DNA from: Candidatus Zixiibacteriota bacterium
GTDB lineage: Bacteria; Zixibacteria; MSB-5A5; GN15; FEB-12
DNA: 5,272 nucleotides
Direction: 5' to 3'
Assembly: GCA_003641345.1 (NCBI GenBank)
Contig: QNAD01000161.1
Location: forward strand, 1-5,272
Part shown: positions 1 through 5,272 of the stretch, in pieces
Layout: each line of letters begins with the position of its first letter
Position numbering within the stretch: the stretch's first letter is position 1
Notes under the pieces: model-generated
Seen by the model: the letters and a program-made list of their open reading frames with translations, nothing else
Database searches by the model: none
Told to the model about the DNA's origin: nothing
Made by a program: the position numbers and the translations under genes

Positions 1-1376
1 GTTGCTATCTGTTTGAGATAATACAAAGAACCTTCATCTTTAGTGGCTATTTCAATATTGTTATTGGAACCGACTGAAGCAACCAGATCATTAGCATCAT
101 AGTTAGTTGCAGCGGCAATAGCAGTATTTATAGCACCGGTCAGCGTAGTCATATCTGAATAAGTTGCGTTAGCAACAGTTACGTCTTCATTAGTGATAAC
201 ACCGGTACCAGCTGTACCATAAGTGTTAGATGTATAACGAAGAACACCAAGAGAAGCACCACGATCGGAAGCGGCATTAAATGTTAATACACCAGTACCG
301 GTTGCGGTAGTTGAAGAAGCTTCAGTCTTCATTGAAAACTGAGCACCACTATCAACTGAGTTAAAGCTTACCCAAACAGAGTTAGCAGTAGCATGACCAG
401 CTTGGACAGAAACTGAAACATCAATTTTACCAGCTAAAGTTGTATTATTATCAACTGCAGTTTGAATGAGACCCTCAATACCAGAACCCAAAGTACCAGC
501 TGTAAATGTTACATCGAGTGATTGTAAAGAGGTCGGCTGGCCATTAACGGATGTATCAGTAGTATCCTGATAATAAAGGTTAAAGGTATAAGTACCAGCC
601 AAATTTGCATTACCAGAGCTGAAAGCTGTTGCTGACTTAAGAGTAGCAGTAGTAGCAGTACCGGCAACTTCCAGACCATTATTCCAAGCATCCAAAACCT
701 GCATAGAACTACCTGTTTTCTTGGCAACATCAGATGATTGAACGACATCAACGTTGTGAGTACCTTCAGTAATATTCGTCGGGTCACCATCACTGTTTGC
801 CAGAGAAATACCAAAAGCAGTGGTGTTCAAAGTAGCAGCTGCATCAGCGGTTTTTACAGCACTTAATGAGTAAGTGCCGGTTTCAAGATTTGAACTTCTA
901 ACAGAAACACCAGAGGTGTTGTTTGAAGTTATAGCGGCAACATTTTCTTTAGTACCATCAAGAAGTTTTTTGGTACCAAACTGAGTGTTAGCAGCAATAC
1001 GATCAATAGTCTTGATAGCATTGGTTATTTCTGCTTGGTCAGCAGCCAACTGATCGGCATCATTGAAGCCTTCGTTAGCGGCATGAATAGATAGTTCTCT
1101 CATAGAAACTAACAGGTTGTTAATTTCTGTCAAAGCACCTTCAGCAGTTTGAATCATACTGATAGATCCTTCTGAGTTTTCGACTGCCTGATTCAATCCG
1201 ACAATCTGAGCGCGGAACTGTTCTGAAATTACCAGACCAGCAGGGTCATCAGAACCCTGGTTGATACGGAAACCAGAAGACAGTTTCTGCATAGATTTGG
1301 ACAACGCATCTGATGTGTTGACCAAATTACGGTGTGCATTTAATGCAGCAAGGTTGTGATTAATACGAAGTGACAT
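1..1376 (-). CDS. fliC: Flagellin, filament subunit (3' end beyond window)
   Basis: Structural subunit of the flagellar filament, exported through the flagellar type III apparatus and polymerised outside the cell. Translation from the ATG at 1376 gives 458 uninterrupted codons to the left edge, starting MSLRINHNLAALNAHRNL. Residues 1-142 are the conserved N-terminal D0/D1 helices: KLSSGFRIN at 31-39, SDDPAGLVISEQFRAQ at 42-57, MRELSIHAANEG at 92-103, and TQFGTKKLLDG ending at 141. From about 143 the sequence is a Ser/Thr/Ala/Gly-rich variable domain (D2/D3) longer than in short flagellins. Two stretches (about 296-349 and 410-450) resemble the Flagellin_IN module. No cysteine occurs in the visible part, as is usual for flagellins. 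The C-terminal D1/D0 helices are off the window. In the region matching the Salmonella TLR5 contact, REL and QAEI are kept, but the position aligned to Arg90 is Ser91. The start is fixed by family alignment and by a strong SD 8 nt upstream. Expression is probably from the sigma-28 promoter at 1590-1616. Sampled G+C is higher than in the upstream gene. Confidence 0.97.
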   Translation of the reverse strand, partial: MSLRINHNLAALNAHRNLVNTSDALSKSMQKLSSGFRINQGSDDPAGLVISEQFRAQIVGLNQAVENSEGSISMIQTAEGALTEINNLLVSMRELSIHAANEGFNDADQLAADQAEITNAIKTIDRIAANTQFGTKKLLDGTKENVAAITSNNTSGVSVRSSNLETGTYSLSAVKTADAAATLNTTAFGISLANSDGDPTNITEGTHNVDVVQSSDVAKKTGSSMQVLDAWNNGLEVAGTATTATLKSATAFSSGNANLAGTYTFNLYYQDTTDTSVNGQPTSLQSLDVTFTAGTLGSGIEGLIQTAVDNNTTLAGKIDVSVSVQAGHATANSVWVSFNSVDSGAQFSMKTEASSTTATGTGVLTFNAASDRGASLGVLRYTSNTYGTAGTGVITNEDVTVANATYSDMTTLTGAINTAIAAATNYDANDLVASVGSNNNIEIATKDEGSLYYLKQIA

Positions 1377-1381
1377 CTGTC

Positions 1382-1397
1382 ATTCCTCCTTGAGAAT
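1382..1397 (-). promoter_or_regulatory. Flagellin SD inside a GGA hairpin (putative CsrA site 2)
   Basis: The SD AAGGAGGA (1391-1384) is nearly perfect, with 8 nt between AGGAGG and the flagellin ATG. It sits in a possible small hairpin: ATTCT pairs with GGAAT around a CAAGGA loop (five pairs, one G-U). CAAGGA matches the core of the CsrA consensus (CARGGA). A protein bound here would block the ribosome, as at the SD-overlapping site of Bacillus hag mRNA. The SD itself is certain; the CsrA role is inferred from the motif. Confidence 0.7.
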
Positions 1398-1400
1398 CTT

Positions 1401-1418
1401 GAGAGTATCCTTACTCTC
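1401..1418 (-). promoter_or_regulatory. Leader hairpin with GGA loop (putative CsrA site 1)
   Basis: A perfect 7-bp inverted repeat, GAGAGTA and TACTCTC, closes a 4-nt loop AGGA. This is the shape of a high-affinity CsrA/RsmA target: GGA displayed in the loop, with AAGGAT in context. Its GGA lies 21 nt upstream of the GGA in the SD hairpin, a distance one CsrA dimer could bridge. No U-run follows the stem on the flagellin strand, so it is not an intrinsic terminator. The hairpin is seen directly; binding is inferred. Confidence 0.6.
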
Positions 1419-1515
1419 TGTTTCTTCTATGTGTTTAGTTAATTTCATTTACACATTAACATCACTTCCATGTGCTATAATTAAGCAGAAACGATCCAAT
1501 TATCTGCCGTATGAT

Positions 1516-1554
1516 TCAATCGCCCTCCATTTTTTTTAGTTCAACGTTACTCAT
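1516..1554 (-). CDS. Possible 12-residue leader peptide ORF
   Basis: An ATG at 1554 opens a short frame encoding MSNVELKKMEGD and ends in TGA at 1516-1518. It lies just downstream of the predicted transcription start. It is preceded by AAGGAT (1571-1566), 11 nt from the ATG, so a ribosome could plausibly load. A run of eight A residues (1537-1530) lies inside it and encodes Lys-Lys plus the next codon's first bases. I recognise no family for it. A frame this short can occur by chance, so this is a candidate leader peptide or upstream ORF and not an established gene. Confidence 0.2.
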   Translation of the reverse strand: MSNVELKKMEGD

Positions 1555-1589
1555 AAATTTATTTATCCTTTTGTTTTTCTTATCATTAA

Positions 1590-1616
1590 GCATCGGCATA
1601 AATATTTACAACTTTA
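1590..1616 (-). promoter_or_regulatory. Sigma-28 (FliA) promoter of flagellin
   Basis: On the minus strand, TAAAGTTG (1616-1609) is followed after exactly 11 nt by GCCGATGC (1597-1590). The sigma-28 consensus is TAAAGTTT-N11-GCCGATAA, so 13 of 16 positions agree with exact spacing. Its place upstream of a flagellin gene fits the late class of flagellar genes, normally held off by FlgM until the hook is complete. Transcription should begin near 1584. Confidence 0.88.
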
Positions 1617-1658
1617 CAGTTCATTAGCGGATAAACAGACTATTTTTCGTATTTCAAT

Positions 1659-4600
1659 TTATTCTTTTTGAGTTTGAGTAGTTATCTGCTCTAATTCTTT
1701 TAATCTTGCTCTTACCGGTTTATAATCAGGGCTTAATTGCAAAATCCTCTTGTAACCTGTTATTGCCGCATCTCCTTGCCCCATAAACAAATAACAATCC
1801 GAAAGAGCAAACAAAATTTCCACATTTTCAGGATTCTGGCTTAAAGCATGCTCATAGCTATCAATTGCAGAGAGGAAATCCTTATTTTCCATTTGAATAT
1901 TCCCTGTAAGTATATAAATATCAGCATTATCTGGGTTCTGGGCTGAATATATCTTTAGAGTATCAATAGCTTTTTGGGGTTTTTCCATCTTTATATAGTT
2001 AATACCTAAATTTAGCAAAGTTGAAGAATCAGCATTATTCGTATCAATAGCCATATTATAATATTTTTCGGCTAATTCATATTTTTCTAATTTTAATTCA
2101 CAATTACCAATATCATTTAATATTTGCGGTGATTCAGGGGATTGTAATAAAGCTAATTCATAATATTTTTCAGCCTCTTCGAATTTATTTAGTTTAAAAC
2201 AGATATCAGCAATTTTAGTAATAAATTCTAAATTATCTTTATACTCACCTATGTTTGTATTTAGAATGTCATAAGCTTTTTCTAATTTATTAATCGAAGA
2301 ATAAAAATCAGCAGCTTGCAATTTTAATATTTGACTGGTTTTGTCTATTGATAACGCTTTTGAATAATTCTCATCTGCTATATCATTCTTCCCTTGTTGT
2401 TGGTACAAATTAGCCAAGGCGGCAAAAGTCATTTTTTGTGGATTTTCTTTTTTCGACTCCAATAATAAATATTTTTCTGCTTCAATTAAATTGTTTTGAG
2501 ATAAATAGAGTCTGCCAATTTGGAAAGCTGTATCAAGATAATCTGGTTTAGCTTCAATTGTTTTTTTATAATAATTGATAGCCGATTCAATATCTTTTTG
2601 AATTTCATAAGTATTTCCAAGAGCGAAATAGGCTGTTTCCGGTGAATTCAAATGATACAATGTTATAGGGTCAATTTCCCTATGCTCATCATAGTTTTGT
2701 TGGATTTCAAGAAATTCTTCGTATTTCTTTATTGCTTCGGAATAATCTTTATTTTTCGCAAAAATATGTCCTAGTAGCATAATTGGGTCAAGATAATTTG
2801 GCTTGTGCCCTAAAGCTTGGTTGGCATATTTTTCTGCTTTATCGTATTGTTGGGTGTAAAAATAAGTCCATGCTAATTGGTCCAAAGCCATTAAGTGAAT
2901 ATATCTTTCAGCTTGCTCATTGGGATTAGTTAACTCAATAGCTTTTTTAGCTGATTTTATAATCTGGGGAGCATAAGTTTCTATATTGTCAAAAAGTTTC
3001 CCTCGCAATAATTGAGCCAAATTATACCATGCAAATGCAAAATCGGGATTATCTTTTAATTGTTCTTCAAGTAATGTTTTGGTTCTTATAAATTTATCTT
3101 TCATCTTATCTTTTGATAAATCATATCCGAGATGTTCAAGAGAAATCGGGGCTCTTTCAATAGATAAATTATCAGGGATATATAATTGATTATGAACAAT
3201 ACCTTCATATTTGAACCCTAAGCCACGACGGAAAAAACGTGTTGAATTAGCCGATGTAACTTTCAATCCTGTTTCCTTATAGCAATTGAAAACATTAATG
3301 GCAATAGCATTGACTTGATCATTTGAAATTGTTTCAAATAATCTTGGAATATCATTAGCATCTATTCTTTCATCAGCATCAATAATAAAAATCCAATCAG
3401 AAGTAGCCTGCTCAATAGAATAATTTCTATGTTTAGAAAAATTACCTTCCCACGGTTGATGGAATATTTTCGCCCTATATGATTCAGCAATTTCAATTGT
3501 TTTATCCGTAGAACCTGTATCAACAATAATTATTTCATCCACCCAGTCCCTGATTGAATCAAGGCATCCCGGCAAAAGCTCCTCTTCATTTTTCACCATC
3601 ATACATGCTGAGACTGAAGGTCTTTTTTTGTAGGATTCCTTCATCATTTCCAGTTCCTGATTGTTTTCACAATTCTCAATACCTTCGTTGATAACCTTCA
3701 AAGCAGTTTCATCGGTATTAAAATGTTTTAACAACAAGGCATAATTCTGGTATGGAAGAGGGTTAATTTTATTGTTTTCTATAGCTAATTTATAATATTT
3801 TAATGCCATATCTTTTTTATTGTAGCCGGCATAACTGACTCCAAGCATATTATATAGTTGAGCTAAATGTTCCAAAGTTATCGCAATATCATCGATAGGA
3901 AATCCTTTTTGTTTGTATCTTTCGTATAGCTCAATATATTTTTCGCCAAAAGTTATAACATTCTTATGTTCTTTTAAATTAAGATAGAAGAATGATTTCA
4001 GATAATTAAAATCAAGAGAGTTTGGGGCTATGCTTAATCCATCATTCAAATATAATTCAGAACCATTAAAATCACCAATATTGCAATAGCTAAAGGCAAG
4101 TTGTCTATTTAATTCAAGTCTCTCTTTTTTGGGTATCTCTTTCAGTTTATTTTTATAAGGGCTTAATAATTTAATAACTCCTTTAAAGTTCTGCCGTTTA
4201 AATTCTTTACCGGAATTTGATAAAATCCTGCTTAAATCTTTTATATTTACTTTAGCAGATGCTAAGATATTTTCATTATTGCTTAAATTATTTTTTATGT
4301 TCTGCAACGATTTGTCATCAGGAAAATCTGACATAGCTTTTTCAAGCAATTCTTTAACACCAGACAAATCATTGTTATCCATTGTGATTTTAATTAAAGC
4401 CAAGTAAGCTTCCAAATTCACATTTGCTTTTTCCAGTTGAATCGTATAATAATGTTCTGCTCTTTCAACGAACCCTTGGTTAAATGAGATTCGTGCCATA
4501 CAAACATTAATATCATTATAAGTTGGATCAATGTTTAATACTCTGCGATAGTATTTTTCAGAGGAAGCATAATCTTTTTTGATTTCATAAATTAATCCAA

Positions 4601-5272
4601 GATTTCTAAATGCAATAACTCTACTGTCAGCATGTAATAGAATTAGCGAGCCTGCATCTTTAATAATATCAAATTGCTTTTGTTCTTTGATGTAATTCTT
4701 GAACCATTTGATAGCCTCATCATACTTTTCTGTTTTGGAATAAATAAATCCAAGTTCGATAATGGCATCAAGATAATTTGATTTTGCGGATAAAGCTTTT
4801 TGGCAATATTCAATAGCCTCATCATACTTTTCTTTTTTGGTATAAGCTTGAGCCAATTGAATGAGCGACATCAAATAAATATGAAATCTTTCATTTTCAT
4901 CAGAACCTGTCAGAGAAATTACCTTCGAAGCTATTTCAATTATTTTATCTGTGTTATCAACATGAATAGTGTCTTCTTCAGATTTCAATTGCTGACAATA
5001 GTTAAAAAGACAATATTCATTATCAGGTTCACTTGCGACCTGTTTCTCCAATAAATCCATTGTCCGCTTAAATTTTTCCTGCATTTTATCTTCAGAAAGA
5101 TGATAACCGAGATGAATAATGCAAATATCAGATTTTTTGATTTCTGAACCTTCAGGAATTTTTAATTCATTATGAACAATTCCTTCATATTTCAGATTCA
5201 AGTCTTTTTTGAACATCCGAATAGAATTAAGGCTTGAACTAATCTTTCCTGATTGGCTATCAATATTTTCTA
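1659..5272 (-). CDS. Tandem GT2-TPR glycosyltransferase, probable flagellin-modifying enzyme (5' end beyond window)
   Basis: Large, probably cytoplasmic protein; no signal peptide or membrane segment is visible in its 1203 window codons (numbered here from the first complete codon at 5270). Residues 1-36 are the tail of a first GT2 domain (KYEGIVHNEL). About 128-540 is a helical array of roughly ten TPR-like units, the later ones degenerate. About 550-696 is a complete GT2 domain: the nucleotide-sugar strand CMMVKNEEE (556-564), VDTGSTDKT (583-591), FSKHRN (611-616), the metal-binding Asp-Ala-Asp at 631-633 in IIDADERID, then KYEGIVHNQL. About 786-1180 holds some eleven better-kept TPRs, and the tail ends QTQKE. 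The frame is open through the right edge, and the Met at 5216 aligns inside the GT2 tail (MFKKDL against FFRRGL), so it is not the start. The GT2 signature resembles the cd02511/SunS group, whose SunS member glycosylates a peptide directly, and TPRs commonly hold protein substrates. Flagellin starts 282 nt downstream on the same strand, suggesting flagellin O-glycosylation. Donor sugar and acceptor are unknown. Enzyme class is firm; target is inferred. Confidence 0.9.
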   Translation of the reverse strand, partial: ENIDSQSGKISSSLNSIRMFKKDLNLKYEGIVHNELKIPEGSEIKKSDICIIHLGYHLSEDKMQEKFKRTMDLLEKQVASEPDNEYCLFNYCQQLKSEEDTIHVDNTDKIIEIASKVISLTGSDENERFHIYLMSLIQLAQAYTKKEKYDEAIEYCQKALSAKSNYLDAIIELGFIYSKTEKYDEAIKWFKNYIKEQKQFDIIKDAGSLILLHADSRVIAFRNLGLIYEIKKDYASSEKYYRRVLNIDPTYNDINVCMARISFNQGFVERAEHYYTIQLEKANVNLEAYLALIKITMDNNDLSGVKELLEKAMSDFPDDKSLQNIKNNLSNNENILASAKVNIKDLSRILSNSGKEFKRQNFKGVIKLLSPYKNKLKEIPKKERLELNRQLAFSYCNIGDFNGSELYLNDGLSIAPNSLDFNYLKSFFYLNLKEHKNVITFGEKYIELYERYKQKGFPIDDIAITLEHLAQLYNMLGVSYAGYNKKDMALKYYKLAIENNKINPLPYQNYALLLKHFNTDETALKVINEGIENCENNQELEMMKESYKKRPSVSACMMVKNEEELLPGCLDSIRDWVDEIIIVDTGSTDKTIEIAESYRAKIFHQPWEGNFSKHRNYSIEQATSDWIFIIDADERIDANDIPRLFETISNDQVNAIAINVFNCYKETGLKVTSANSTRFFRRGLGFKYEGIVHNQLYIPDNLSIERAPISLEHLGYDLSKDKMKDKFIRTKTLLEEQLKDNPDFAFAWYNLAQLLRGKLFDNIETYAPQIIKSAKKAIELTNPNEQAERYIHLMALDQLAWTYFYTQQYDKAEKYANQALGHKPNYLDPIMLLGHIFAKNKDYSEAIKKYEEFLEIQQNYDEHREIDPITLYHLNSPETAYFALGNTYEIQKDIESAINYYKKTIEAKPDYLDTAFQIGRLYLSQNNLIEAEKYLLLESKKENPQKMTFAALANLYQQQGKNDIADENYSKALSIDKTSQILKLQAADFYSSINKLEKAYDILNTNIGEYKDNLEFITKIADICFKLNKFEEAEKYYELALLQSPESPQILNDIGNCELKLEKYELAEKYYNMAIDTNNADSSTLLNLGINYIKMEKPQKAIDTLKIYSAQNPDNADIYILTGNIQMENKDFLSAIDSYEHALSQNPENVEILFALSDCYLFMGQGDAAITGYKRILQLSPDYKPVRARLKELEQITTQTQKE
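3183..3212 (-). repeat. Module repeat, copy 2 (GT2 tail, YEGIVHN region)
   Basis: This 30-bp segment matches 5163-5192 at 28 of 30 positions, exactly 1980 bp (660 codons) away. It encodes the end of the second GT2 domain (YEGIVHNQL). The protein alignment stays gap-free well beyond the DNA match, through the conserved HLGY and DKM segments. This marks the second of two tandem GT2-TPR modules. Confidence 0.85.
4711..4742 (-). repeat. Near-identical TPR-unit repeat, copy 2
   Basis: The 32-bp segment matches 4813-4844 at 30 of 32 positions, offset by 102 bp, which is exactly one 34-residue TPR. It encodes the helix-B consensus EKYDEAI. Other TPRs of this protein share amino acids but not this degree of DNA identity, which suggests a recent unit duplication or gene conversion. 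Confidence 0.75.
4813..4844 (-). repeat. Near-identical TPR-unit repeat, copy 1
   Basis: Upstream partner (in transcription order) of the repeat at 4711-4742. It encodes KEKYDEAI within the first well-formed TPR after the first GT2 tail. Confidence 0.75.
5163..5192 (-). repeat. Module repeat, copy 1 (GT2 tail, YEGIVHN region)
   Basis: First copy of the repeat at 3183-3212, differing at two positions. It encodes YEGIVHNEL and shows that a GT2 domain lies immediately upstream, mostly outside the window. Confidence 0.85.

Larger units (their letters stand above)
1377..1584 (-). promoter_or_regulatory. Long 5' leader of flagellin mRNA
   Basis: If transcription starts about 6-7 nt after the sigma-28 -10 element (near 1584), the untranslated leader is about 207 nt, long for a simple flagellin gene. 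It contains seven GGA triplets: in AAGGAT (1566-1571), TGGAGG (1524-1529), TTGGAT (1494-1499), TGGAAG (1465-1470), the hairpin loop at 1408-1411, and two in the SD. It also contains competing inverted repeats (GCACAT 1475-1470, ATGTGT 1456-1451, ACACAT 1434-1429) and a possible 12-codon ORF. It matches no riboswitch family that I recognise. Confidence 0.55.

Noticed and set aside
509..814. Open frame of 101 codons on the minus strand inside flagellin
   Set aside because: It overlaps the flagellin frame, which has clear homology; its Leu/Met-rich translation is a frame-shifted shadow of Ala/Thr-rich codons.
1401..1418. Intrinsic terminator reading of the 7-bp hairpin
   Set aside because: The 4-nt GGA loop is followed on the minus strand by AAGATTCTC, not a U-run, and it lies within a leader; no plus-strand gene ends here.
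1472..1499. Sigma-70-like promoter (TTGGAT with a TATAGC-like box) within the leader
   Set aside because: Spacing is about 14-15 bp, too short, and both boxes are weak; the sigma-28 promoter upstream is far better.
1481..1519. Second mini-ORF from a TTG overlapping the stop of the 12-codon leader ORF, preceded by GGAGGG
   Set aside because: Start codon is weak, spacing is short (about 3-4 nt) and the frame is only 12 codons; too little support beyond chance.
4643..4825. 60-codon minus-strand frame within the TPR region
   Set aside because: Shadow of the TPR coding frame, with no SD and no recognisable features.
4800..5054. 84-codon plus-strand frame rich in Phe/Ile
   Set aside because: Antisense to the glycosyltransferase gene; its hydrophobic look follows from reading AT-rich Lys/Glu/Asn codons backwards, and no SD or promoter supports it.
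1659..5272. Periodic repeats as a CRISPR array or DNA satellite
   Set aside because: The periodicity is 102 bp (34 codons), divergent in DNA, and in frame with TPR helices; it is protein-level repetition.

Overview
The window looks like a flagellar locus from a flagellated bacterium with an AT-rich genome and strong Shine-Dalgarno (SD) use. Everything supportable lies on the minus strand. The lineage cannot be settled from the sequence. The flagellin N-terminus is of the ordinary bacterial type, and the sigma-28 promoter plus the CsrA-type leader only show a conventional bacterial flagellar regulon.

Layout, in transcription order (high to low coordinates). (1) 5272-1659 is one very long open frame, cut by the right edge. 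It encodes a large protein made of repeated modules, each a family-2 glycosyltransferase (GT2) domain followed by a long TPR array. The window shows the tail of a first GT2, about ten TPR-like units, a complete second GT2, and about eleven more TPRs to the stop codon. The two modules align without gaps at a fixed offset of 660 codons over their GT2-to-TPR junctions, so the gene arose by internal tandem duplication. Its true start lies outside the window. (2) 1658-1377 is the intergenic region. It holds a near-consensus sigma-28 (FliA) promoter and a leader of about 207 nt. The leader has a GGA-in-loop hairpin and a second GGA hairpin over the SD, resembling the two-site CsrA control of Bacillus hag. 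A possible 12-codon leader ORF also lies there. (3) 1376-1 is a flagellin gene cut by the left edge: a conserved N-terminal D0/D1 region and a long Ser/Thr-rich variable region, with the C-terminal D1/D0 missing.

Working together: the flagellin is the filament subunit, made late through sigma-28 and probably limited at translation by CsrA. The GT2-TPR protein resembles GT2 enzymes that modify proteins directly (SunS type). Its position just upstream of flagellin, on the same strand, makes it a plausible flagellin glycosyltransferase. That role is inferred from domains and neighbourhood and is not shown by the sequence. No mobile elements, CRISPR arrays, tRNAs or rRNAs were seen.
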